A DNA stretch of 64,000 nucleotides, taken from assembly GCF_001659605.2 (NCBI RefSeq), contig NC_035162.2, positions 25,834,161 through 25,898,160 on the forward strand, in the 5' to 3' direction. Origin of the DNA: Manihot esculenta (lineage: Eukaryota; Streptophyta; Magnoliopsida; Malpighiales; Euphorbiaceae). Positions 46,642-59,900 of the stretch are shown one piece after another (the stretch's first letter is position 1; each line of letters starts with the position of its first letter). The notes under the pieces were generated by a model that was not told the origin of the DNA, ran no database searches, and saw only the letters and a list, made by a program, of their open reading frames with translations. Both the position numbers and the translations under genes were made by a program.

Positions 46642-49600
46642 GCAAATTTAGATGAAAATATAGAAAGTTAAACTTCAAAGGCACTAAAAGGCTTGTTGCA
46701 TCTATGACTTGCTTGCCTCAAGCCAATGCACTCACATCAAATAATTTGCATTCATCGTTTCAGTATACTGATGTTTTAGAATTAAAAAGAAAAAATTAAG
46801 CCAATTTCCAAAATCATGTAAAACCATTTTCAAATTGTAATTAACAAAATATATGTATTTGTTATCTTTTTTAAGAAAAATAAAACCTTCAACACAAATT
46901 ATTAAGTAATAAAACAATAATAAAACTAGGATAGACAGGATCCCACTCTTTTTGGACTAGATAATGAATTAATGTTGTAACTAGAATATGTAACACAACA
47001 TTCACTGATCTCTTAGCTAACATAATATGTATAACTGTTAAATAAATCATAATAACTCTTAGCTAAAATATGAACATGAGAAGTGTAGAGAAGATTGGCT
47101 TGGACTAACAACCAGAAATCAAATTCAAGGACCACATGAGATGAGCCACACCACTAACGTCTCATATAAATATACGGTCTAGGTCAATAAAAAATTAAAA
47201 AATAAAGATCATCTAGTTGGTTCTATAAGGAATTGTTTCAAGAAACTTTCTACATATGTAACAAGTGGAGGACACATCTATTAGAAAATTCATAAATTTT
47301 TCAAAATTCAAATAAAATAAACAACACACAATTCACTTTGTATCACATAATTTATGCATAATCACCATACGAACCATGGCCAATGCATAATCACCATATG
47401 AACCATGCATATAATCCAGTTACATAGTATATTCACCGATGTCTTTTATTCAAACACATGAGATCATCCGACACATATAGATAGTCGGATATCCATAGAA
47501 AACTAGTCCAGCAGAGAAAAAAGATCGAAAACAAATTTTTTATTTTCTCATTAAATTATTTTGATAATTAATAGTTTTTAAAAAAGAAGGAATATTTTTT
47601 TTTTCAGAGGCATAGAGAGTTTTCTCAATCCATACAATAGGATCTAGAAAAGAGAGGAGAAAGAGATATTTTCTTTTTAGTGTAGATGATTTTTCTTTTT
47701 GCTCTTTCTTTAACCATTGGTTGAGGCAAAACCACTCACACATCAGTTGCATGATAAAAAAATTTAAATTTAAAATTTTTATTTAAATTATATAAAATAA
47801 ATTAAAACCGACTATTATAAATAATATACAGAAATATGTCGAAGTTTTATTTTTATACTCTTGTTGGTGAAAATTTTTCCACCATCTAAAATTATCAGCG
47901 GGAGAAGTTGAAAATTTTATTGAGGGGGCATTTAATAACATGTATTTAATCAGTGAATTAATTAAATTTTTTATTAACCAAAATTTCAATAAATTTTAAA
48001 ATGTTAACCTAATCAAAATGAGAGTATGAGAAATAAAATATATAATTTATTTATTAAGTAATAATAAAATATAAAAAAGTATCAGTTAATTTCATCAATT
48101 CTTACTTCATAATATGTTATTTATTTTAAAGTATATAATTCAATTTTATGTTAAAATAATAATTTATAATATTTTATCATTTATAAACAATAATAATTTC
48201 TAAACTTTAGATTAGTATGAAATTTATATCACAAGTTAATATTATAATACAAAATTAAACCATAATTTCAAAGTGAAAAATTAATGAAACTATAAGATAT
48301 TTTTTTATACTTTTTCTAATAATAAAAATATTATCAATAAATTTATAAAAAATACACACAACATATTATTAGTAAAGTTATAGTTAATTATCATATAAAA
48401 ATTAATTAAATTGATACTAAAAAAATGAAAAATTTTAATGTTACTGAAAAAAACTAAAAGCAATCGTATTAAAATAACTAAATTTATATGTTTGGTAATT
48501 ATATATCAAAATAGAAAAAAAAATCAAATTATAAGATTTTTATTGATTAAAATTTATAATAAAATAAGTATTATATGATTATAATTTTATAATATAATTT
48601 ATTACATTAAAAAGTAAAAGCAGTATTATACCAAATTTTTGTATAAAATTCAAAGAATTAAAAAAAATATGTAGATCTTAAATATATGAAATAATATTAT
48701 AAAATTTTAAAAAATAATAACAACTAAAATTAAAGAGCCTTGAAAATTAAAAATTAGTAAAATGTAAAGTAAATCAGACAAAAACAAACTAATAAATATG
48801 AAATTTATAAAAAAAAAAAAAATGAAATCGCTAGTTTTATGTAATAAAATGATTTTTAACATTTGAATAGAAAAAATTAATATAACATTGTATGATAGGC
48901 AATTATTAGATTGAGTTTCATTTAATTTTAAAAATAAGTTATTAAGTTTTAATTTATAAATATAGAAATTTCAAAATTCTATTTAGAGAAACATTTATAT
49001 TCATTTGATAACAACCAATTGATTTTGTTACTTCAATTATAATTACATTATATATATCCTAAATTATTTAGGAAGAAATTAAATAAAAACCAATTGATGA
49101 AAAGTTAAAGTTTATTATAAGTAGTAAATAATTTTACAAAATTTTGGAGGGGCTAGTAGATTAGATTCATTTATATAAAAATAAATAAATTCCCATTTCT
49201 TCCCTCTGGATATGAGAATCAGTAACCATTGCTAAGATTTTAAAAAACCAGAGGCTCCACTTGAATGCCCAAATTCATCATAAAATTTTGTCTCACAGAA
49301 TCATTTCTTTCTTTTCCTAATTAAACCTAATTTAAATTTTAGATATATTTATTTATAAAAAAATTTATTGAAATAAAATATTACCTCTTTATATAACTTA
49401 ATAAACTATTTCTTTTTAGACAAATTAAATTGACTAATAATAATTTACAATAATTTTTTTATTTTAAATTTTTACGAGTCAAATAAATTTGTGTCTAATA
49501 ATATTTCTTTTAATGTTAATTTCTTCAAATTATTAATTATTTTTATTTATCTTTATTTTATTTTATAGTACCATTAAATTTAATTTAAAACTTAAATTAA

Positions 49601-50640
49601 AATATTATTCATAGAAAATAAATAATATAACCTATGAAAAAGAAATGCTCCCCATTGACTTGGCAATTGCCAATATGAAATAAAGAGGCCTGTTTTTCTA
49701 ATTATTTTTCTTTTTAATGGAAAAGAAGGAGGCTTTTCTTTTCGTTTTTCTTTTTTAGGGGAAGCAAATAAAATGTCAGACTTCACTCCAATGGATTCTT
49801 TTTATTTTATTATTTTTTAAAGTGAAGATCGATGATTGGAAGAGTAAAATTACTCAGATACATTTATTATTAAATTAAGTTTGAGTGTTTTTTATTTATA
49901 ATTTATAATTCTTAATTTTATATTTCAATTCTTAAAATTAATTAAAAATATATCAAAATTTATTTTAAAAATTATTATAATTTATAAATTTTTAAAATAT
50001 AATTTTAATTAAAAACATTACTTATGATATAAATTTAAGTAGTCATATGATAGAACTAAAATTTTTGAATTTTAAATTTATTATTATTATATATATATAT
50101 ATATATATATGTGATTAGTTGAAATTTTATTTGCCAACATTTCAGGTTAACTTTATTTTTTTTTTTTTGAACTGGAACATTTCAGGTTAACTTTATTATA
50201 CAAATTTAATTAGAACGTTTATTTTAATATATACAATTAAAATGTCATAGAAATATATATATATTTGCATTGCATGTTTAGTTTTTTAAATTTAAAAAAA
50301 AACTTTTATTATTTAATTTTTCATAATATATACACATTGTACAATTAATTCATTTCTGCTTTAATTACTTAGTAATACTTTTTTATATGGGAAAGATGAA
50401 ATTTTCAGTGACAAATTAAAACGTATTTAAAATTTTTTATATCGATAAAATTAATCTTAAAGAATTGGACACATGATATAATATTATTAGAAACGGAAAA
50501 TAGAATCAAATTAACATTTGTCTCAAAAATTAATAATTAGAAGCATATTTATTTAAAAAAGTTTATCATTAAGAATAAAAAAAATTATTAATAAATTTAT
50601 TATTTATCTCAAAATATTAGTCTAAAAAATTATTTGTAGT
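46642..50640. other. Very AT-rich intergenic DNA, no gene seen
   Basis: Long A and T runs and no coding sequence. A (TA)n microsatellite follows ATT repeats at about 50080-50110, and an AACATTTCAGGTTAACTTTATT stretch is duplicated at about 50137 and 50178. Confidence 0.6.
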
Positions 50641-51400
50641 AGTGTTACTGCATGTTGTTGATAAAATTGAAAAGATTATTTGTGAAAATTGAGAAGATTA
50701 TTTTTAGTGTTACAAAATCTGAAAAAATTAAAAGGCTAATTCAATTCAATGTTTTATCATTGTTTTTGTCTGAGCTTGTTCGCCTTTTTGCGGCCTTTTT
50801 GACATTTGATTTGCTTCCTTTATCATCCGTTTGGTTTTTTCTCGTCGGACTGAATATTGCAGTTTTCTTTTGTTTTACAATTTGTGGGATATTGTTGTGA
50901 GGATGTCGTTCTCGACCTGTGAGGAGTGCTCTGATTGGCTTCTGAAATGGATTTTCTTGCATACGTGATGTCAGTATTTTAGGACCGCACCGCTATATCC
51001 GGTGACCAACGCTCCCATCGAGTTTTACCGCGTCGTCCTCCTAGATGGTCTGTCGGTGCTGCATAGGTTTGTTTACCGTGGATCTCACTGTTTTCTTTTG
51101 TGTTGTATTCTATGTCATCCAAGGTTATTTGGATTTGTTTTTTTCGCTTTTATTTCTTTGCTTTGCTCGTCTGTGTGTTGTGTTGTGTTATTTTGAGTCC
51201 CTATTTGTGGTTGATGCTCTTTTCTTTTCAATTTCGACCATATTTTAGTATTTGTGTCGGTATGATGGAATTGGCGGTATCGATATTTTATCAATTCTAT
51301 TAATCTTGCTGCTGTCAGTTCAAGTCGGTTTTAGCTTTCAATTTAGTTTTGCTTTTTCTGTTCAATTTGTTTTGATTTGATTTTTTTTGGTATGAATTTA
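50641..51400. other. GC-richer island of unknown origin
   Basis: Base composition shifts sharply from the flanking AT-rich DNA ('GCATACGTGATGTCAG', 'GGACCGCACCGCTATATCCG', 'TACCGCGTCGTCC'). Several short open stretches overlap on both strands, but none shows a recognisable domain. It may be an old LINE or gene fragment. I cannot assign it. Confidence 0.35.
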
Positions 51401-52357
51401 GTTTGCTTCAATTTGTGTGGGTTTGTTGAGCTTATAGTATTATTACCTATATACTCCTCTAGTTTTATAGGTGTTGTAAATCCAATATGGTGTATGTTCA
51501 AAAAGAAGACCATATTGATATAGCCATTGAATAATGCATGAAAATATGTCTCTAAAACAATCTCACATACTGAATACAATTTATCCACCGATCACACAAT
51601 AAAATTTTAATTTTAATTTTAATTTTAATGGCCAAACACTCAAAACATATTCACACAACATCTTCTCATCTTAGACGCCAGTATTTGCCAAAATATTATT
51701 ACATTAATACTATAAAATTAATATTATATAAAAGATCAATTTTAAATTTAATTTTTATAATTTTAAATATTTATATTAATCAATTAATTAATTTATCTTC
51801 TCTTTCATAAATTATAAATTAAGTGCTTTCGTATAGTACGTATACGTCCAATTAATATTATTTCATAATTCTAAATATTTTTTATGCAATTCTTTTTATT
51901 ATTGATTCTTAAATGCTTCTTCAAACAATTTCAAGCTAATATGATAAAATATTTATATTATAATTTTATAATAAATAAAATTTTATTATATTTTATATTT
52001 TAATTTTGTAACACTAAAATTAAATATTATTTGCAACATGCTTAATAATGACACTTGAAATATTTTTTTTTAGTATCCCTATATTTTTTCTAATAATTAT
52101 CTATACAATATAAATAAAATGTTATGAAAATATATAATAATTATTTATTAGTAAACTTATAATTGAGACTATTTAATCATTAATATATTAAAAATAATAA
52201 AATATATTGTGAAAAATAATTAAAATATTTATTATTATAAAAAATTATATTATAAATAATATTATTAAATTAATATAATATAAATATATTATTATAATAT
52301 AATAATAATCAAAGAAAATTTAAAACAATAAAAACAAATTTTTGTTTTTTAAAATAA
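51401..52357. other. AT-rich 3' flank of the U2B''-like gene
   Basis: No genes. Runs of ATTAT and TAATAA at 52180-52320. Confidence 0.5.
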
Positions 52358-52361
52358 ATTC

Positions 52362-52386
52362 AAAGCCTGCCGCAGCAGGCTTTTTT
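52362..52386. other. Short GC hairpin followed by T run
   Basis: AAAGCCTGC, loop CGCA, GCAGGCTTT, then more T. A 9-bp perfect stem ends in a T run, about 350 bp beyond the U2B''-like stop codon. It looks like an intrinsic terminator, but in nuclear DNA its role is unknown. Confidence 0.6.
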
Positions 52387-52734
52387 ACTTTGATAGCCTA
52401 CCGCCCAACGGGTTTAAACAACGTATTGGGCAAATGAACTTGAAAAATACCATGGCTGTTTACAGATTCAACTGGCTAGTAATCAGATGCTTAAAAAGAA
52501 AAGGAAGAGAATAAGTGGATACTCCACCCAATTCTGCATACAAGAAAGTGAACAAAAAAACCAAGCTGATACAAAATCCAGATCAGCATCTGGGTTTCAA
52601 AGAGAATATTCTCATTTGTATCATAATACTTTAGTTCTAAAAATCTCCATGTGAAAGAAATTCCTCAATCCTCATGTCCTAATGCACTGAATAAAGGCAA
52701 GAAATAGAATACAACATCTAGAAAAAAGGGTTGG

Positions 52735-53013
52735 TTACTTCTTGGCGTAAGTGATAGCCATCGGATTCTGAGGAGTAATTTTGAAACCCTGAAGGGCCTG
52801 CATGGCCATGGAGGACTGCACATCATCTTCATATTCTACAAATGCAATACCTGGCTTTGCTTCAATCATTCGGACTTCCCTGAATCCTGGATATTGCGAG
52901 AAAAGCACTTGCAACATCATGCTAGTAGTTTCATACGGCAAATTCTGTATAAACAATATATTGTTTGGTGGAGCTGTTTCCTGTTCACCCCGGTTTCCTT
53001 GTCGGAAAGAAGC
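52735..53013 (-). CDS. U2B''-like gene, coding exon 5 (second RRM)
   Basis: Last coding exon of a U2 snRNP B''-like gene, residues 142-233, ending with TAA at 52735-52737. It carries the C-terminal RNA recognition motif with the RNP2-like 'ILFIQNL' and RNP1-like 'GIAFVEYE' and closes 'ITYAKK', the usual end of the U1A/U2B'' family. The exon starts after a CCTACAG acceptor. Phase is clean with exon 4, which ends on a codon border. Confidence 0.93.
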   Translation of the reverse strand, partial: ASFRQGNRGEQETAPPNNILFIQNLPYETTSMMLQVLFSQYPGFREVRMIEAKPGIAFVEYEDDVQSSMAMQALQGFKITPQNPMAITYAKK

Positions 53014-53406
53014 CTGTAGGACATACAAGAGGCAATAGATTGGTCAGGTATCTGAATTCATGTCCATGATCTTCTTTTTCAAAGCTGACGCAGTTTAATC
53101 ATAGTAGATACAAAATTCTAATGGTGTCTATGATATTGATCACAATGATCAACAATAAGATACAAAGATCAGTTGTTAATGTGAAGAGATTCAAACAATC
53201 ATCATTCCAAGTTCTTTCCACTCAAATACTGAAAAGGATTGGAGAGCAAAACCGACACCTACGCAAGTCATCCTAGTCACTTTTAAGAAAATGCTGGCAG
53301 CAATTAGCAAGTGGAAGAGAAAGAAAGGAAGGAAGAGAGAGAGAGAGAAAGGGGGGGGGGGGGGGTTTGGAGTGTGAAGCAAAACTATATTGTAACTCCA
53401 ACTTAC

Positions 53407-53486
53407 TGGGCCTCTGCTACTCTCAGTAGTTGTACCATTAGCTGTAGCAGATTGTTGAGCTTCTTCAGCGAGTCTCTTTCGTTCAG
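53407..53486 (-). CDS. U2B''-like gene, coding exon 4 (linker)
   Basis: 80 nt encoding a charged to Ser/Thr-rich linker ('ERKRLAEEAQQSATANGTT', then 'ESSRGP'), residues 115-141. Acceptor TTCAG and donor GTAAGT are good. Its neighbouring intron 4 (53014-53406) contains a run of 15 G at 53351-53365 next to a GA repeat. Confidence 0.9.
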
Positions 53487-54053
53487 CTGAAGAGGAAAAA
53501 TTTATGTCAAATAAAAGAAACAAAATACTAGAGCAGTTAAATCATAAAAATGGAAAAGAGAAAAAGAGAATTAACAAAATATTGCTGGGATCAGTAATTG
53601 TTTCTATTCTTGTAATGGCCTATCTTTCTAAAATAATATACTGAAGGAATTACATTTACTAATGAACTATTTATTATTTTATGATGCAAATAGAAATAGG
53701 ACACTTGCTAACTCAATAAACTGTGAGAAGCATGTAGCATTTTACAAGAAAAATATGTTCAAATAACCATAAATTCATAATGCAGCCTGACTGGAAAATT
53801 CTAGTCACTAATATGCACAACAGTACAGTATTACTCATCATTTCCCTAATCAAGTACATTTTCTCACTCATTCTAATATGAATCCTTTTGAATATCTTCC
53901 TACAACGAAATAAACACAAACAATTCACAGCCAAAAGTTCATAACTTTATGTTCCAAACTCGAGTTAAGGAACTGACAGCTATTTAACATAATACTAATG
54001 TACAAAATTGAAAATGTTAATGAAGTACAGAACTGATAATTGACTTCTAATAC

Positions 54054-54150
54054 CTTTTTCTTCTTGCTTCTTCTTCTTTTTTGCATTAGGATCCCAGTTT
54101 CCTTCTGCCTCTACGAGGCAATCAGACTTTGTTTTTGCATACTGGATCCG
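54054..54150 (-). CDS. U2B''-like gene, coding exon 3
   Basis: 97 nt encoding 'RIQYAKTKSDCLVEAEGNW' and 'DPNAKKKKKQEEK', the end of the first RRM and a lysine-rich linker (possible nuclear targeting). Acceptor CATGCAG, donor GTATTA. Phase carries one base into exon 4. Confidence 0.92.
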
Positions 54151-54489
54151 CTGCATGAAGTCAATTGCATATAGTTAAACTAAGCATCTTATGATAAACA
54201 AGAGTACAGAAATAAAAAGAGCAATAAGATCTTAATTGAAACCATCACCCCAAAATTTTGTAAAGCTTATACTTTCACATGTATACTTTACTTATTTACA
54301 AATATATCCTATAACCCCATTCTCCCTCCCCCTCATTCCAAGCACCCCAAAAAGAAATGGAATAAAAAATCCTTTTATATGCCTCTCAATCGTTTCAAAA
54401 TTTTCTTTGTATACGTCTACACGTTCACCCAATGACAACTATAGTAACTAGATTTTAATCTCAAACTTGTTAAAGTCAGCTATGTAGAT

Positions 54490-55325
54490 TAGGGTTAGAT
54501 GTGACAGTTTTAGACACAACTTAGAAACACAACACAAACAATAAAAGGTTAGAATTGGGCTTATTCATGTTCTTGTAAAATCATGTCAACCCATTTATGA
54601 CACGCCAATAGGGTTGACCCACTAATCTGATTTGATACATTTATGACACGCATAATGTGTCAACTTGTGACCCGCCAACCCATAATTATATTATTAAATA
54701 AGATAAATTATCCAATATAGATAAGTATAATTTTATAGTTGGTTTCTATTTTGTTTATTAAAATTTATTTAATTTATGTATTTACATAATAAATTAAATA
54801 TTATATTCTCTAGTAAATTTTTTTTGTTAAAATATTAATTTGTTAAATATTGTAATTTCACTTTCTTTAATGTTAAATAAATAATTTCATATTTTTATAT
54901 ATTATTAAATTTATGGAAGTTAAAATAAATATATTAAATTTCATAATAATATACCATTTTATAAATCTTAAAAATATTAAATTTGTATAAAAATGTGTCA
55001 AATAAGTAATATTGATTCGCGTCAAAACGTGTTAAATGTATCGAATTGTGTTTCATCTTAATAGATTTATCATGTTAAAGCGTGTTAATAGATTTATTCA
55101 TATCAAATTGTGTTATAGATGAACCGTGTCGTACCATCTTAACCCAATACGATTAAATTAATTGTGTCATGTAATATAATCCGTATAATAAAATTGTCAT
55201 GTTAGTGTTCTGATTTTTTACATGATTCATTAATCGCATTGTGTTTGTATCGACCCTTAATCATATTAGGGTCAAATTCACGTCAACATGAACACAACCT
55301 GCCAACCTAAATTACCACCCCTACT
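54490..55325. mobile_element. hAT-like MITE in intron 2 (degenerate)
   Basis: Starts near TAGGGTTAGATGTGAC and ends AATTACCACCCCTA, weak inverted ends of the TAGGGNTG type common to plant hAT-like repeats. The arms have 'TGACACGCCAATAGGGTTGAC' and 'CAACATGAACACAACC' text. Possible 8-bp target copies ATGTAGAT and CTAGAGAT match at six of eight bases. Confidence 0.45.
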
Positions 55326-55959
55326 AGAGATTCTTCTTGCTATTTAGCTCATAAACCAACCTTGCATTCATATCCATAAATTGAAAATTTCTTTACACTA
55401 ATTCCCTCCACTACATCTTAGGCTTTCTACTTTCCCTTCTCACTCACTTCACCACTAGTTTACAACCCTTTATGTCTGAGGCATTCAATACTTTATTGGG
55501 CATGACAAAACCACATTAATCAACCCTCTTATTTTGTCCCCATTGTGTGATATGTGCACTCTCTAACACGAGCAATCATTCTTAATCTTATCCGTTTATA
55601 TATTACCTCATTTATAAATAAATTTTATATTCACTCTCTAAATTTTGAAAAGGAACGTATAATTACCTTAGTTAAGATACTTGATATAATTAGTTTGATT
55701 AGTTGCTAAAATTAAGATACCAATCAGCTTAATTAGTAGTTGTAAATATTATCTTGTATATCTTCCTATTTTGTAAATCCTATAAATTAACAATCAGCTT
55801 AAGGGAATCAAGCCTCTCTTTTTTTTTTTTTGGAACAAAGCTTCTCTTTTACACAAGTCTCTCTTCTGCTTCTTAATCTTTATGATATCAAAGCCAAAAA
55901 ATAAGATGTAATTGTGTTTGGTGCCACTAATAGCCTGAGAAAGAAAAGGGATCAATACT

Positions 55960-57118
55960 AGGTGTGCAATTGGTCGTTTGGTTTTCAAATGAAATTGAAC
56001 CAAAAACACCAAAACTGAAGTTCACCAAACCAAACTAAAGTAATGAGTAAACCGAATCGAGCCAAACCAAAATTCAATTTTTCATTTGATTCAATTCATT
56101 ATATCGAATTTTCAACCAAATTTCCCAATCAATATTCTCAATATTGAATGCAATGGCCAAGGGGCAAACAATATCATTTCGGGTTCAAACTTATCAAAAT
56201 TTGAACAACACTCAATGAATAACTAGTTAAAACCCACAAAAATGAAACAACCCATCAAGAAATTCAATAATATTCATCATAAGAATCTCTCATCACCAAT
56301 AACAAAAATTCAAGAACAAGATACGAAGATTTGAGAACAAAATTCAACAAAAATCAAGAAAACTAATCATATTAACAAAACCCCTCTAGCGCATCAAAAA
56401 GATCTGAAGATCAAGAACCTCTCATTGTTAAAGGGAACTGAAAAACCCATTCATCAAAAGGACAAGCTAGTCCACTGCAAATTCTTCTTGAGCCTACAAT
56501 GAAGGCTGAAGGAAGACTTCTATCATGATTGACAGAGAAACAAGAAATCCAGATACTAACAGCAACAATCAACAGTATCAAATGGGACTGATGAATTGAT
56601 GATTCTAGAGGGGCAGAACACAAGGCAACTACTCTTGAATCTACAATATTCAACAATATTGATGAACTGCAGGGGACTGGCTATCCAGACTGTTGTAAAC
56701 AGATTTCTTCTGAGTTGGGAGAAGGATTTCGACGTGACCTGCCAAGGGAGGAAGGAGAAAGGAACTTCAGGTTCGAGACCCAGCTGTGAAAGAGGGTGCA
56801 ACAATGAGCATTGGACGATAACTTAGGAACTTGGGAGAAAAATGCAAGAATTGTCAAATGGGACGATAACAGAAAGCTCTCAACCTCTCATCAAATAAGA
56901 CCTAAGATAAAAATCATCAAAATGCAGCATATAGCAAACATCAGTTCAGTTCCATTTAGCTGAATTTTTTTCCTAAAACCAAATAGAACAAATTAGACTG
57001 AACATTTTAAAAATCAAACCAAACCCCAAACTGATTTATTTTGAAAACGAACCGAATTACTGGATCAGATCAATTTGATTAGTTTTTTCAGTTCCAAATG
57101 AATAATGATCGGCCCTAA
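55960..57118. mobile_element. hAT-like repeat with internal insertion, intron 2
   Basis: The left arm begins TAGGTGTGCAATTGG and has AACCAAAC/AACCGAAT text. The right arm ends GATCGGCCCTAA with matching complementary text at 56930-57110. The middle (about 56110-56935) is unrelated and looks inserted. No coding capacity. Confidence 0.45.
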
Positions 57119-58128
57119 TCAGTACCCATTCTTCAAGTTACAGACCCGTGACTGGGGTCTGACGTACACTATCCACCAAAAAGGCTCCACCAATCCCTTG
57201 ATACTAATTTGTTAAGGTCTTAGGTCACAGATCACGCCCCGGAACAATAGACAAGAAAGGAGCTCATTAGATGGAACTCTTAACACTTCAAACTCATTAA
57301 TTAGTCTTTTAAATCTCAAATGTGTTTGTAATTAATCTACTTATTTTATTACTCTTGAACCCCATATGACATATATAAAAAGGGTCATATAATAGCATAA
57401 GAAATCCTAACAAATTAAATGTCCTATAGTACTAGACAGTAACCAAAAAATTTATCCTAATTTAAAATAATAATAAAAAGAAATTCATCCTAATCTAAAC
57501 AATAATAAAGATTAATAATAATGAAGATTAATTGATTTTGAAGAGACTTCTTCAATGTTTGGACTTTGTTGAAGAATGGATTTGGTCTATCCAGCATCCA
57601 TAACAATAGGTTTTAAAAATACATAGATTAAGGTAGAGATTTCACTAAACAATGGGAACTAAATTACAATTTACTCCAAAAAATAACAAGATTATGTTAG
57701 CTTTACAACCAAAAAGTAAGTTATTTAAGGTGAAAAAGACACTTACGTTAATTAAATTAAGGTCAATTGGACAATAAAGGCCTAACACTTAAATGTTTTG
57801 TATTTTAATCAAAATGTTCTAATGTTGAACAATAAATACCCAAACCTTTTTCATTTAGGTGCAACTGTAGCCAAATTCTGAAATCAACATGTGAAGTTTA
57901 ACGTTTATATGTATGGTATGTCATTATAATAAATAGATATTGCACATGGCATGTTATGTGTACAAAAAATGAATTTAAATGCTGAATTTTTTACGTTGAT
58001 TTTAAAATTTGGCTAATAGTACACCCAAATGAAAAGGTTGAACCTTATTCCAACATTATAATGTTTGAATTAAAATGCAAAACAAATACACGTTGGGGTT
58101 TTGTTATCCGATTAGCCTTAAATTAAAG
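57119..58128. other. Intron 2 sequence, no feature recognised
   Basis: AT-rich intron of the U2B''-like gene. 57777-58110 has an old repeat-like stretch ('CCTAACACTTAAATG', then 'AATGTTTGAATTAAAATGCA' in complement). Nothing is confidently named. Confidence 0.4.
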
Positions 58129-58138
58129 ATCAAATACT

Positions 58139-59516
58139 AATCAAACCAAATTTAGGCCCATTTTTCATGTTATTCTTGATGTTAATTTACACATTTTCTA
58201 TCTAATTCTGTGGTTTTGATCTTCTTTTGCAGAAAATGGTGTAAAATGGTGATTTGGTGAAAAAGAGGCCTAAAAACCACCCAAAGAGAATGGGAGAGAT
58301 CAAGCCTGGTTTGCCCAAATCAGTGTACCCAAACCAAGCTGCAGCTGAATTGGGAGAAGAATGGAGAATAGCGCAAACTTGTTGTTTGACCAGTTGTTTG
58401 CCCAAACAAACTAGACAAACAAATCCCGCAGAACAAAGGCAGAATGACAGACAGCACAAAACAGACTGTTTGACCGGCTGTTTGCCCAAACAGTCGGGCA
58501 AACAGACTTTGCAACAGAAGACAGCAGAAAAGCTGGGAAACTTAAAATTCAAACTTTCAAGAAGTCTATTCTATCCCAAACATTTGAAGACAACTCAGCA
58601 ACTCACAAGGACAGCTCAACACAGTATCCTGCCCGTCAAGGAAGCTAAATCTCAAGGGGACTCAAGAGATCCAACTCCAAAATGGAAAAAAACTCCATCA
58701 AATCAAGGAAACTAGGGCTGCACATTCAGATATAAATAGAGAGCCAAACCAGCAACAAAAGAAGAATCGAATTTTCGAGGAGATCATCACACCAGCAGTC
58801 GCCCAGCCGGCCCGATTGGCCATTCTTGCTTTCTTTCTTTGATTTTTATGTTAGTTTCAGTCATGAGTGGCTGAAACCCCTTTTTCTAGTTGAAGATTAG
58901 GTGAAACTTCAGTTTGTTAATGGATTGGGAGATCTGAACCTATGATGTTCATCTTTTATTTATCAATATTTATACAATTTCATGCTTAATTCTATTGTTA
59001 CTTTGTTGTTTAGATCAATAGGGCCCATTGATTCTTGATTGCAAAGTGAAAATTTGTTACTTTGGGTAGTTTAAATCAGTAATTACTTGAATTATTCAAA
59101 CACAAGTAACTCTTGGTGTAAAAACCAAGGAGATTGCATAATCCAGCAATATCACCATATGTTTGGGTAGCGTCTTCCACCCCTATAACTAATTTATTGA
59201 GTCAAATAAAATAACACAAGTGTCAATGATCAATCCCAACAACTGAAGTGGATCCAACTCTTCAACTAGACCTTTCTCATTATTAACTTTTCTTTACTTT
59301 ATTATTTGTTCTACTTTATTGCCTTTAAATCTAGTTTAGTCATCAAACTTCAAAACCCCCCATTTTACTCTTGTTGTCTATTTCTTTATTTGGTTATTGA
59401 TAGAAAAATAGGCAAGTATCAATTCCTTATGGATTCGATCTTTTTACCACTATCTACAGTTGTAAAATTGTAGATAACAAAAAAGATTATTTTTGACCGG
59501 TTTCGAGAACCGCACA
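58139..59516 (+). mobile_element. Non-autonomous element 'B', unclassified, in intron 2
   Basis: Flanked by the exact 10-bp repeat ATCAAATACT (58129-58138 and 59517-59526). It ends 'TTTTTGACCGGTTTCGAGAA' then CCGCACA, the reverse complement of the left end of element A. The shared body includes 'GAGTGGCTGAAACCC' and 'GTATCAATTCCTTATGG'. A TATA-like TATAAATA lies at 58731-58738. 58300-58515 holds the TTTGCCCAAAC stem-loop cassette. It has no terminal inverted repeats and no protein coding. A 9-10 bp duplication would fit a Mutator-like element, but the class is unresolved. Confidence 0.7.
58478..58505. repeat. Hairpin CTGTTTGCCC / GGGCAAACAG
   Basis: Perfect 10-bp stem with an 8-nt loop inside element B, the counterpart of the hairpin at 723-750 in the Athila/Tat-like relic. 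Confidence 0.85.
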
Positions 59517-59900
59517 ATCAAATACTTTTATGTTACAAGTTGAAATTGATGTACCTTAATATCACATCCTAAGTTTAGAAACCATCTATAACATTTACCC
59601 ATTTTTTAAAACACACACATATATATAAATAATAAGTAGTACAATAGCCTTTTGTCATACAATTTTGATTATGTAAAGAAGGCTACTAATAATAATACGG
59701 TTTATGGTCAACTCCTAGTAATATTCAAAGAGGCTCAAACACAAAGGCAATAATATAGTTTAAAAAATAAGTTTTAACTAATAATTAGAAAATAAGAAAA
59801 TATATTTAAATTAGCAAAACATAATATATGTACATACAACATATCCAAGTGCATGCATGGATCACACGAAAAGTAGTTAAGTGAGCTTCCTGAGATGTAC

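Noticed and set aside
52802..53038. Plus-strand open stretch over U2B'' exon 5
   Set aside because: Shadow of the RRM-coding exon on the other strand.
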